The translations under genes were made by a program, and so were the position numbers. From the NCBI GenBank assembly GCA_964345695.1, contig CAYFSC010000006.1, positions 1 through 36,019 of the forward strand: a stretch of 36,019 nucleotides of DNA, read 5' to 3'. Origin of the DNA: CAYFSC01 sp964345695 (lineage in GTDB: Bacteria > Bacteroidota > Rhodothermia > Rhodothermales > Salinibacteraceae). Positions within the stretch are counted from its first letter, which is position 1. Each line of letters starts with the position of its first letter. Below, in pieces: positions 1-7,557 of the stretch. The notes under the pieces were generated by a model. That model ran no database searches. It was not told the origin of the DNA and was given only the letters and a program-made list of their open reading frames with translations.

Positions 1-11
1 AACGCGTCCAC

Positions 12-1436
12 GTGCCCCGACTTCAGTTCAAACATCATCTGCTGCTCGCAGGCGGTCTCCTCGTGGGGGCTGTCGTGCTGATCGCGGCGCGCAACTGGAG
101 CACTGTGTCGACGGTGATCGACAACGCGATGGCATTGAACGAGGGCGGATCGCTGGCGGCCGACATCCGCTCGCCCGACGACTTCGTCGACTACCTCGCG
201 GCGCACCCCGAGCAGGTGTCGCTTGTAACCTACGACGTGGCGGCGCCAACGCACGCGCTGCGCCACCGGGCCGACAGTGTGCGGGCGCTTGCGTCGGTGC
301 CGCGCCTGCTGCTCCTGGCCGAGTATGCGCGGCAGGCCGCCACCGGGCGCCTCGACCCTGGCCAAACGGTGCCCGTGAAGTCCGCCGCCGCGTTTGCGCT
401 TCCAGGCGTCACGATTCCCACGGGTCACACGGCCGACAGTGTGTGGACGGATCGCCGCGCCACGGAGGACATATCGGTGCGGGAGATGGCACGGATGGTG
501 GCACGAGAGAACGACGACGTGGCCGCCGACAGGCTGTGGACGGCTCTCGGCCCCGATGCTGTGCGGCGCGCACCGGGACGGTTCGGCCTGACGGCGAGCA
601 CGGCACCCCAACCGTCCAGCGGCCGCTACCTGTCGTGGACCCTTGACGCGCCCGATGCGCCCGTCGATACTGCCGACGTCGGAGCGGTACAGGCGCGCAT
701 CGACGCCGCCCAAAGCCGCGCCCCCGACGCACATTGGATGCGCGCCGCACGGTTTACCCAGCGCCTGTCCGCCGACGCATCGTTCCGCGAGGACGTCCGC
801 GAGCGCTTGTCCGCGCACGGGAGCCGCCTGGGGCTGCGTCAGCAGAGTCGCCTCACGCAAGAGAGGGGTCCTCACGGCACGGCCGCTGAGTATGCCGACC
901 TCGTAGCACGAATGGCGCAGAGCACGCTTGAGCCTCCAGGAACGTCGGAGCGACTCCACGCGCTACTGGAGCGCCCACTCCGTCCCGACTCTGTGGCCGC
1001 CGATTCAGGTGCGGGGCCATTCCAGGCGCTCGCCGTCAAGACAGGGGCGTCGCCTGGCGTCCTCAGCGCTGTAGGGTATGCGCGCCGAAGTGATGGGCGA
1101 ACTCGCGTCGTGGCTCTGTTTATGGACGGTGTACCCTTCGCCGTGCTCTACCATCTGATACAGACCGGCATCGACAAGGGTGTGCTTCTGCAACTGCTGG
1201 CCGACGATGCCTTCGTCGAGCGCGTGCGCGACCGCCTCGCTTCGCCTGCCGACACCACCGTGGCACATGCCTCACGTGTTTTCAAACTTCCAAACGCCCC
1301 CAACGACCTCCGTCGCCCGCTGCGCACCCGCTCTTCTGAAAATCCTCCCGACCCCCCAACCCGAAACGCTCAGTGCAGAACGCCCAACCCAAACCGCCCA
1401 ACGCAGAACGCCCAACGCAGAACGCATACCGCCTGA
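12..1436 (+). CDS. Beta-lactamase-like serine hydrolase, active site degenerate
   Basis: The protein has 474 residues. A membrane anchor or signal segment (about residues 8-26) precedes a domain resembling class A beta-lactamases and penicillin-interacting serine hydrolases, so it probably acts outside the cytoplasm. The fold is recognised from the block around residues 92-120, a segment resembling the SDN region (N167-D168-D169) and a clear KTG triad (K343-T344-G345). The usual SxxK catalytic motif reads S95-V-P-R98, so the general-base lysine is replaced by arginine; beta-lactamase activity is doubtful. The tail after about residue 425 is low-complexity and is encoded by short tandem DNA repeats. 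The GTG start is the first possible one in the window, and the frame is open to the window edge, so the true start may lie upstream. It ends 20 bp before the phasin-like gene, but no functional link to PHA is evident. Confidence 0.6.
   Translation: MPRLQFKHHLLLAGGLLVGAVVLIAARNWSTVSTVIDNAMALNEGGSLAADIRSPDDFVDYLAAHPEQVSLVTYDVAAPTHALRHRADSVRALASVPRLLLLAEYARQAATGRLDPGQTVPVKSAAAFALPGVTIPTGHTADSVWTDRRATEDISVREMARMVARENDDVAADRLWTALGPDAVRRAPGRFGLTASTAPQPSSGRYLSWTLDAPDAPVDTADVGAVQARIDAAQSRAPDAHWMRAARFTQRLSADASFREDVRERLSAHGSRLGLRQQSRLTQERGPHGTAAEYADLVARMAQSTLEPPGTSERLHALLERPLRPDSVAADSGAGPFQALAVKTGASPGVLSAVGYARRSDGRTRVVALFMDGVPFAVLYHLIQTGIDKGVLLQLLADDAFVERVRDRLASPADTTVAHASRVFKLPNAPNDLRRPLRTRSSENPPDPPTRNAQCRTPNPNRPTQNAQRRTHTA
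1374..1424. repeat. Short tandem repeat, 14-bp unit
   Basis: Two perfect tandem copies of CCCAACGCAGAACG lie at 1397-1410 and 1411-1424. A related partial copy lies upstream, from about 1374. The array encodes the Asn/Gln/Arg/Pro-rich tail of the serine hydrolase and runs up to the start of the next gene. Copy-number change here would alter only the C-terminal tail of the upstream protein. Confidence 0.6.
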
Positions 1437-1456
1437 CTCACAACTCCAACCCAGCT

Positions 1457-1927
1457 ATGGAAGACGCACAGAAGATGATGAACCAGATGATGAATTCGTG
1501 GGTCGACACGCAGAAGCAGATGATCGACCAGTGGATCGATACCGTCGAAGACCAATCGAAGAACACGCAGCTCTGGACCCGCACGCTGAAGATGTGGGAG
1601 TCCTCCGTAAAGCGCACGATGGAAGCCCAGAACGCGACGATGCAGTCGTGGATGAGCCAGCTGCAAGACATGGAGGGCATGCCCGAGGAGGCCACCGAGC
1701 AGGTGGAGCAGGGGAAAGCCATCGTGAAGCAGTGGACCGACACGCAGACGGAGCTCTGGGAGCAGTGGTTCGAGACGATGCGTGGGATGGATCCGGCGCG
1801 CTCCAAGAGCGGCTGGACAGAGATGGCCGAGCAGTCGGTGTCGGCCTGGCGCGACTACGTCGACCGCATCCAGGACATGAGTGAGCGCATGAACGCGATG
1901 GCCGATGATCTAGACACCGACGCGTAA
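1457..1927 (+). CDS. Phasin-like / PhaE-like granule-associated protein
   Basis: A 156-residue, entirely helical, acidic protein rich in Met, Trp and Gln. Amphipathic stretches with regularly spaced Trp residues (SWVDTQ, QWIDTV, LWTRTL, MWESSV, SWMSQL, QWTDTQ, LWEQWF) resemble phasins and the N-terminal half of PhaE. It most likely coats PHA granules or assists the synthase. ATG 1457 was chosen because the upstream part of the open frame is the low-complexity repeat that encodes the tail of the preceding gene. It lies 39 bp before phaE in the same direction, so co-transcription is likely. The family assignment rests on composition and context, because no catalytic motif exists to confirm it. 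Confidence 0.65.
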   Translation: MEDAQKMMNQMMNSWVDTQKQMIDQWIDTVEDQSKNTQLWTRTLKMWESSVKRTMEAQNATMQSWMSQLQDMEGMPEEATEQVEQGKAIVKQWTDTQTELWEQWFETMRGMDPARSKSGWTEMAEQSVSAWRDYVDRIQDMSERMNAMADDLDTDA

Positions 1928-1966
1928 CGCTGTTCCGCATTTCTCTTCACCTCGGACTTTCTTGCC

Positions 1967-3307
1967 ATGACCAAGAATGGAACTGACGGCGGATCGACTT
2001 TCGATCCGCAGGCCGCGATGGCGTCGATGATGAACGCTGTGTCCGACGCCCAACAGCAGTGGTTCGCGTCCGTCCTCGGGGCGTCAGGGGACGTTGATGC
2101 TGCCTCTCCGCTCTTCGCCGACGCTGCGAAGCAGTGGACCGCCTCGATGCAGAGTGCCACGCAGGCGTGGAGCGCCGACATGGAACCGATTGCCGCCCGC
2201 GTGCTCGACCGGTTCCAGTACGGGCAGGACGCCATGCTGCGTATCTACCAGCTCGTCCTGGAAGCGTGGCAAACGGCGGTGGAGCATGCCGGTGAGGGGG
2301 AGGACGTCACGGCGGTGATGGAAGAGTACATGGAGCGCGTCGATGAACAGGCGCGCGAGGCCGTTGATGTGTGGAATGAGACGACGCAGGACCAGACGAC
2401 GATGTGGCAGGACTATCTCGACGTGCTCCAGCGCGCGGGGCTGCCGCACGGTCTACTCCTGCGCATGCAGCCGCCGGGAGCCTCCGGCGACGACACCGAT
2501 GCCGCGTCGGACGCGTTCTTTGAGAGCCTCTACAAGCTGTTTGAGTTCGAGACGCTGTCGGAGCGTCTGCTCAATGCGCCTGCGCTCGGGCTCTCTCGCG
2601 AGTTCACCCAAGAAGTGGCACAGGGCTTTAAGGCCTACCAAGAAGCGCAACGTGCGGGGGGGCGCTACCGGGCCGTACTTGCGAGCATCGCCACGGATGC
2701 CACGCAGCACTTCCTGCGCACGCTGGGAACCAAAATCCGCGAAGGAGAAGCGCCCGAGACGCTCCGGGAGCTTTCGAAGCTCTGGTCGAAGGTGGCCGAC
2801 AAAACGTTTGTGCGAGCTTTTCGCACCGACGAGTACATCGATGCGCAGAACGATTATCTCGAAGCAACGCTGCGCCTGCGCAAGCAGCAGCGCACGATCA
2901 CCGAGGCGTTTCAGCGCGCGCTCGATCAGCCCACGCGTTCGGAGCTTGAGGAGGTGTACGAGCTCCTGCACCGCCTCCGTCAAGAAAATAAAGAGTTGAA
3001 GCGGGCCGTGTCGTCCCTGCGCGACGACCGAGAGGAGCATGCCGCAACGCATGAGGCACTCCGTGAGGAAATCGATCAACTGCGATCGCGCGTCCGCCGT
3101 GCCGAGGCGGGAGCCGCATCGGATGATCTCAGTGCCATTTCGGGCATCGGATCGGCCCGCGCCGAGACCCTGCGTGACGCGGGCATCACGACCTACGCTC
3201 AGCTCGCCGCGGCCGACGCCGAACGGATCCGCGACGCTTTCGGCGCCGCCATCAGCGACGATCGCCTGCGCGCCTGGCAGGACGCTGCACGCGACCTTGC
3301 GGATTGA
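1967..3307 (+). CDS. phaE: Class III PHA synthase subunit PhaE with C-terminal helix-hairpin-helix domain
   Basis: A 446-residue protein. The N-terminal two thirds are helical with features of PhaE, the non-catalytic partner that activates PhaC in class III synthases; the TRSELEEVYELLHRLRQE segment is the typical PhaE C-terminal signature. It is followed by a charged coiled coil (about residues 325-380). After that, residues about 386-446 form an extra domain with the motif ISGIGSARAETLRDAG, a helix-hairpin-helix of the kind that binds DNA non-specifically. Ordinary PhaE proteins lack this domain. The ATG at 1967 follows the upstream phasin-like gene by 39 bp and phaC starts 93 bp downstream, so the three probably form one operon. 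Assignment to PhaE is firm from context and the C-terminal signature; the role of the added domain is unknown. Confidence 0.85.
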   Translation: MTKNGTDGGSTFDPQAAMASMMNAVSDAQQQWFASVLGASGDVDAASPLFADAAKQWTASMQSATQAWSADMEPIAARVLDRFQYGQDAMLRIYQLVLEAWQTAVEHAGEGEDVTAVMEEYMERVDEQAREAVDVWNETTQDQTTMWQDYLDVLQRAGLPHGLLLRMQPPGASGDDTDAASDAFFESLYKLFEFETLSERLLNAPALGLSREFTQEVAQGFKAYQEAQRAGGRYRAVLASIATDATQHFLRTLGTKIREGEAPETLRELSKLWSKVADKTFVRAFRTDEYIDAQNDYLEATLRLRKQQRTITEAFQRALDQPTRSELEEVYELLHRLRQENKELKRAVSSLRDDREEHAATHEALREEIDQLRSRVRRAEAGAASDDLSAISGIGSARAETLRDAGITTYAQLAAADAERIRDAFGAAISDDRLRAWQDAARDLAD

Positions 3308-3400
3308 GCGATGCGCCTACGGTTGGCCGTTCACTGCCACGCGTCGCACGCACTGCACCGTTGCCCCTTTGTCTCCATCTCATCACGCATCCACAGAATC

Positions 3401-4489
3401 ATGGAATCGTCTCCCTTTGACCTGTCACCGTCGGCCGCCATCCGCGAGATGACGACCATGAACCAAAAGGTGATGCGCGGCACCGAGATGCTTCAGGACA
3501 TCGACGCCGGCGACATCGAAATTGGCCCGACGCCCAAAACCGAGGTGTACCGCGAGGACAAGCTTCGCCTCTATCACTACGAGCCGCGTGTCGAATCGCC
3601 GCATGCGGTGCCGGTGCTCATTGTCTACGCACTCGTGAATCGGCCGTACATGGTCGACCTGCAGGAAAACCTGTCGCTCGTGCAGAACCTGCTCGACCGC
3701 GGTCTCGACCTGTACCTCATCGATTGGGGCTACCCGTCGCGCGTCGACCGCTACCTGACGCTCGACGACTACATCAACGGGTACATCGACCGCTGCGTTG
3801 ATACGATTTGTGAACGGCACGACCTCGACGCCATCAACGTGCTCGGAATTTGTCAGGGGGGCGTGTTCAGCATGTGCTACAGCAGTCTCCACCCTGAAAA
3901 GGTGCAAACCCTTACCACGATGGTGGCGCCGGTGGACTTTCACGTGGAGGCCAACGACCACACGGGCCTGCTCAACGCCTGGGCCCGCGACATGGACGCC
4001 GACCTCATGGTGGACACCTTCGGCAACATCCCGGGCGACCTGATGAACTTCGGCTATCTGATGCTCAAGCCGTTCTCGCTGAGCCTGCAGAAATACGTCA
4101 ACATGGTCGACCTGCTGGACGACGAGAGCAGGCTCGTCAATTTCCTCCGCATGGAGAAGTGGATCTTCGACAGTCCGGATCAGGCCGGGGAGGCCTGGCG
4201 GCAGTTCATCCAAGACTTCTACCAGGACAACAAGCTCATCGAGGGCACCGTGGAAATCGGCGAGCACCAGGTGAACCTGCAGAACCTGACGATGCCGGTG
4301 CTGAACGTGTACGCCGACTACGATCACCTCGTCCCGCCGGCGTCGTCGCAGGCCCTGGCCGACTACGTGGGGACGGATGATTACACGAGCGAATCGTTTC
4401 CCGTCGGGCACATCGGCATGTACGTAAGCAGCAAGGTGCAAAGTACCCTGCCGCCGCTCATCAGCGACTGGGTGACGGCGCGGGGGTGA
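3401..4489 (+). CDS. phaC: Class III poly(3-hydroxyalkanoate) synthase catalytic subunit PhaC
   Basis: A 362-residue alpha/beta-hydrolase-fold enzyme that polymerises (R)-3-hydroxyacyl-CoA into PHA at the granule surface, with PhaE. The lipase-like box is G-I-C-Q-G-G with nucleophile Cys151. Asp308 (YADYDHLVPP) and His337 (GHIGMY) complete the triad; these positions match the Cys149/Asp302/His331 layout known for the Allochromatium class III enzyme. The length of about 360 residues is also diagnostic of class III. ATG 3401 was preferred over an in-frame ATG at 3311, because the intervening 30 residues are Cys/His/Arg-rich and do not resemble the family. The stop codon overlaps the first copy of a 15-bp direct repeat. 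Confidence 0.93.
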   Translation: MESSPFDLSPSAAIREMTTMNQKVMRGTEMLQDIDAGDIEIGPTPKTEVYREDKLRLYHYEPRVESPHAVPVLIVYALVNRPYMVDLQENLSLVQNLLDRGLDLYLIDWGYPSRVDRYLTLDDYINGYIDRCVDTICERHDLDAINVLGICQGGVFSMCYSSLHPEKVQTLTTMVAPVDFHVEANDHTGLLNAWARDMDADLMVDTFGNIPGDLMNFGYLMLKPFSLSLQKYVNMVDLLDDESRLVNFLRMEKWIFDSPDQAGEAWRQFIQDFYQDNKLIEGTVEIGEHQVNLQNLTMPVLNVYADYDHLVPPASSQALADYVGTDDYTSESFPVGHIGMYVSSKVQSTLPPLISDWVTARG

Positions 4490-4516
4490 GAATCCAGGTG
4501 TGGGTGAGAATCCAGG
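4484..4516. repeat. 15-bp direct repeat at phaC stop
   Basis: GGGTGAGAATCCAGG occurs at 4484-4498 and again at 4502-4516, an 18-bp period. The first copy contains the phaC stop codon (TGA 4487-4489). It looks like a simple tandem duplication. Confidence 0.7.
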
Positions 4517-4788
4517 CCGAGGACGACCCGTGTGCCGGTCTGCCAAGAAATCGGATCGGTCGGATCCCCGTCGCTGCCGTGGGGCTCTTCGACCGGAGTG
4601 CCAGCATTCGAAGGAGGACGACCCACTCGGCAGCCGAGAAGAAGTTGACTCTCATCACAACCTGTTTGGTGGACGGATTGGAGATTGAAACCCCGCCGGC
4701 GACGGCCGAGATCCGCGAAGTCGCAGCCCGAAAGCGATCCGTCAAACAGGTTCTCAACCCATGATGATCATTGAACCGACTCAGTACA
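4490..4788. other. phaC-phaB intergenic region with a dispersed-repeat copy
   Basis: This 299-bp gap has no convincing gene. A reading frame of about 90 codons crosses it, but it begins inside the direct repeat and resembles nothing I recognise. Its right half (4707-4760, plus a TTGGTGGACGGA block at 4666) is about 79 percent identical to a segment in the trpB-trpA gap. A TTGACT box at 4645 has no acceptable -10 partner, so I do not call a promoter. Confidence 0.5.
4707..4760 (+). repeat. Dispersed repeat, copy A
   Basis: Gap-free alignment with 23409-23460 gives 41 identities in 52 positions, including the exact blocks CGAGATCC, CGAAGTCGCAG, CAAAC and TTCTCAAC in register. Both copies have the same orientation on the plus strand. 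Both also have a TTGGTGGA-GGA block upstream, at a different spacing. It may be a degraded mobile element end or the remnant of a coding sequence; the source is not identifiable from the window. Confidence 0.55.
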
Positions 4789-5502
4789 ATGCTAGGATTT
4801 GACGACAAGGTGTTTTTCGTAAGTGGCGGCAACCGAGGCATTGGGGCGGCCATCGTTCGGCGGCTCGAACGAATGGGGGCCCGCGTCGCGTACAACTTCC
4901 GGAGCAGCCCCGGCGACGACGGGTCGCTTCCCATCCAGTCCGACGTCACGAATGCCGATGCCATGGCAGACACGATCGACCGGGTGGAGGATGAGCTGGG
5001 TCCTGTATACGGGGTGGTGTGCAACGCCGGCATCACGAATGACGCGCTGGCGTCCAAGATGGACGAGGGGGACTGGGAGTCCGTCGTCGACGTGAATCTG
5101 ACCGGGGCATGGAACACCGTGCGCCCCGCGCTCTCGCGAATGTACGATCGCGAGGAGGGCGCCCTCGTCTTCATCAGTTCCATCGTGGGCGAGCGTGGCA
5201 ACATTGGGCAGGCGAACTACGCGGCCTCGAAAGGGGGACTGCTCGCCCTCTCGAAGACGCTCGCGCAGGAGGGAGCGCGGTACAACGTACGTTCGAACGT
5301 CGTGGCGCCCGGCTTCATCGAGACAGACATGCTGAAGCCCATCCCCGACAAGGTGAAAGACAGGATCAAGAAGCAAATTCCCATGCGCCGCTTCGGAAGA
5401 CCCGAAGAGATCGCGTGGGCGGTTACGTTTCTCCTCTCGCCTGAGATGGGTAGTTTCATCACAGGCGAAACGGTGTCGGTCAACGGCGGCCACTACATGT
5501 GA
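4789..5502 (+). CDS. phaB: Acetoacetyl-CoA reductase (PhaB/FabG-type short-chain dehydrogenase)
   Basis: A 237-residue short-chain dehydrogenase with the Rossmann nucleotide motif SGGNRGIG (residues 12-19), the NAG block (VVCNAGIT), the catalytic Ser in ISSIVG, and YAASK carrying the Tyr and Lys. The C-terminal GETVSVNGGHYM is typical of the FabG/PhaB group. Its place between PHA synthase and thiolase genes argues for NADPH-dependent reduction of acetoacetyl-CoA to (R)-3-hydroxybutyryl-CoA, the monomer for PhaC. FabG (3-oxoacyl-ACP reductase) has the same motifs, so the distinction is by context. ATG 4789 was chosen over TTG 4771 because homology begins with MLGFDDKVFFVSGG; no Shine-Dalgarno sequence is present. 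Confidence 0.85.
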   Translation: MLGFDDKVFFVSGGNRGIGAAIVRRLERMGARVAYNFRSSPGDDGSLPIQSDVTNADAMADTIDRVEDELGPVYGVVCNAGITNDALASKMDEGDWESVVDVNLTGAWNTVRPALSRMYDREEGALVFISSIVGERGNIGQANYAASKGGLLALSKTLAQEGARYNVRSNVVAPGFIETDMLKPIPDKVKDRIKKQIPMRRFGRPEEIAWAVTFLLSPEMGSFITGETVSVNGGHYM

Positions 5503-5584
5503 AACATGCGCTCTGTTGACGTGTCGTGGAAGCGGTTGCCCCTTCGACCGCCTCGCGCCTTTCTTCCTGTTTGTAACTATCGCT

Positions 5585-6112
5585 ATGGGACAGTCTGATC
5601 TTCTTCGCGCCTGGTATCGCCTCATGGCGAACGCTGTGCGCGACACCACCCACCTGCAGCAGGCCATGCAGGACGCCGACGTGCAGGGCCATCCCGCCGA
5701 GTGGTTTGCCCGGTGGATGCGTGAGAACGACCTGCCCGGGGCGCCTGCCGATCCCGACGATCCGTCCGACGACTGGATGGAGCAGTGGTATCGCACCATG
5801 GGAGTGGTGCCCCGCTCCCGGTATCTGCGGCTGCTGGAACGCCACGAAAAGCTGCGCAACAAGTTGGAGGCCGCCAAGCGCCGCATCGAGCGTCTTCGGG
5901 ACCGCACGGACGCGGCGCCCGAGGAGGCAGCGAATGAGGCACTTCGGTTCTGGCAGAACGCCCTCAACGACACGCTGGAGGCACAGTCCAAATGGATGGA
6001 GTCGATGCACGCTCCGGCCGAGTCGGACGCGGACGACGCGTCGGACGATACCCCGTCTGCTTCCTCCGACGACGCCGATCCGAACCCCCCTGCCGCGTCG
6101 GATGCATCATAG
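5585..6112 (+). CDS. PhaE/phasin-like protein
   Basis: A 175-residue acidic helical protein. It has a Trp-rich N-terminal half (AWYRLM, WFARWM, DDWMEQWYRTMG) and then VPRSRYLRLLERHEKLRNKL and a short coiled coil resembling the C-terminal signature of PhaE. It ends in a disordered Asp/Ser/Pro tail. I infer a third granule-associated or synthase-regulating protein of the locus. It lacks the helix-hairpin-helix domain of the larger PhaE. ATG 5585 is preferred: the upstream extension to 5516 is Cys/Phe-rich and unlike the rest of the protein. It lies 82 bp after phaB and 226 bp before the thiolase gene. Confidence 0.6.
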   Translation: MGQSDLLRAWYRLMANAVRDTTHLQQAMQDADVQGHPAEWFARWMRENDLPGAPADPDDPSDDWMEQWYRTMGVVPRSRYLRLLERHEKLRNKLEAAKRRIERLRDRTDAAPEEAANEALRFWQNALNDTLEAQSKWMESMHAPAESDADDASDDTPSASSDDADPNPPAASDAS

Positions 6113-6338
6113 CCTGCGTTTCAGCATGGTTTGCGTTGCAGCCTGCAGTGCGACCGACGGGCCGTATTCCAGCAGGACGGCAGACGACGGCTCAGCGGCG
6201 GTGCACGTAGCCGCTGTCTCCGGTCCGCCGTTTTCGGTCCGCCGTCCTCCTTCCTGATGATCGAGCCGGGTGCATCTTAATGCAGGTCCTGTCGTCCGTT
6301 TCTTTCCGTTTTCCCTTCTTCAAACCTTTCGTGTTACC
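6113..6338. other. Intergenic region before phaA
   Basis: This 226-bp gap has no gene. It contains an 11-bp direct repeat, CGGTCCGCCGT, at 6221-6231 and 6235-6245. The leader directly before the thiolase start (6331-6338) is pyrimidine-rich and lacks a Shine-Dalgarno site. No promoter can be called with confidence. Confidence 0.4.
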
Positions 6339-7529
6339 ATGCAAGACGTATATATCGTTTCCGCCGTTCGCTCTGCCATCGGACGCTTCGGTGGCGCCTT
6401 CAAGAAACACTCGCCCGTGGACATCGCCGCCCCTGTGATGGCCGGAGCGTTGGAACGCGCCGGTGTGGAGGGCGACGCGCTCGACCTCGTGGTGTTTGGC
6501 AACGTGCTGCGCGCCGGGCACGGACAGCTCGTGCCGCGTCAGGCTGCGATGAAGGCCGGCATCCCCAAATCGGTCGATGCGATGGCGATTGACATGGTGT
6601 GCTCCTCCGGTATGATGAGCGCGATGAACGGCTCCACCATGATCAAGGCGGGCGAGGCCGACCTGTTGCTGACCGGTGGCGTCGAGTGCATGTCGGGCGC
6701 CGGGTTCTACGTGTCGTCCGACGCCCGCTGGGGCTACAAGTACGTACCCGGCGACGGAGCCCCCATGCAAGACATCATGTACCGCGACGGTCTCTCCGAC
6801 CCGCAGAGTGGAGATGCGATGGGCGCTCAAACCGAGCGCCTGGCGGCCGACGAAGACGTGTCGCGCGAAGAGCTCGACGAGGTGGCTGCACTCTCGCATC
6901 AGCGGGCAGCGGCGGCGACCGAGGACGGTTCATTCGACGACGAGATCGTACCCGTCGAGTACCGTGACCGCCGCGAGACGAAAGAACTGACAGCCGACGA
7001 AGGCATCCGTGCCGACACGACAACGGAGTCGCTGGCGAACCTGCGTCCGGCGTTCCAGAACGACGGCGTGCTCACAGCCGGCAACAGCAGCCAAATCAGC
7101 GACGGCGCCGCAGCCCTGCTGCTGGCGAGCGAAGCCGCGGTCGAGGCCCACGGCCTCACCCCGATCGCAAAGCTCGGTGAGAAGGCGTGGTCGGCAGGCG
7201 AGCCCTGGCGCTTTCCCGAAGCACCCCTCCCAGCGGCCGAGGCGGTAGCCGAAAACAGCGGCATGGACATCGAGGACTTCGATCTGGTCGAAAACAACGA
7301 GGCCTTCGCCATCAACAGCGTCCTCATGAAGCGCCGCCTGGGCGTGCCGTACGACAAGCTGAATGTTCATGGCGGTGCAATTGCGCTCGGCCATCCCATT
7401 GGCTGCTCGGGGGCGCGCATTATCGTGACGCTCTTGCACGCCCTGCGGCAGTACGACGGCCAGCACGGCCTTGCCTCCATCTGCCACGGCACCGGCGGCG
7501 GCACGGCCGTGGCCGTCGAGCGCGTGTAA
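6339..7529 (+). CDS. phaA: Acetyl-CoA C-acetyltransferase (thiolase)
   Basis: A 396-residue thiolase. It condenses two acetyl-CoA to acetoacetyl-CoA, the first step of polyhydroxybutyrate synthesis, and the reverse reaction is possible in degradation. The acylated cysteine is Cys88 in DMVCSSGMMSAMNG. ENNEAFA, GHPIGCSGAR (His352) and Cys382 in SICHGTGGG complete the active site. The CHGTGGG form differs from the more common CIGGGMG of Zoogloea-type PhaA, so substrate preference could be broader. ATG 6339 gives the standard start (MQDVYIVSAVRSAIGRFGGA). Placement at the end of the PHA island supports a biosynthetic role. It converges on the penicillin-acylase-like gene with 28 bp between the stops. 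Confidence 0.9.
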   Translation: MQDVYIVSAVRSAIGRFGGAFKKHSPVDIAAPVMAGALERAGVEGDALDLVVFGNVLRAGHGQLVPRQAAMKAGIPKSVDAMAIDMVCSSGMMSAMNGSTMIKAGEADLLLTGGVECMSGAGFYVSSDARWGYKYVPGDGAPMQDIMYRDGLSDPQSGDAMGAQTERLAADEDVSREELDEVAALSHQRAAAATEDGSFDDEIVPVEYRDRRETKELTADEGIRADTTTESLANLRPAFQNDGVLTAGNSSQISDGAAALLLASEAAVEAHGLTPIAKLGEKAWSAGEPWRFPEAPLPAAEAVAENSGMDIEDFDLVENNEAFAINSVLMKRRLGVPYDKLNVHGGAIALGHPIGCSGARIIVTLLHALRQYDGQHGLASICHGTGGGTAVAVERV

Positions 7530-7557
7530 GGGCCAGACAGAGGACCGGAAGCCGGAT

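Noticed and set aside
4486..4764. 92-codon frame between phaC and phaB
   Set aside because: It starts inside a direct repeat, has no family resemblance and ends in the dispersed repeat; treated as intergenic.
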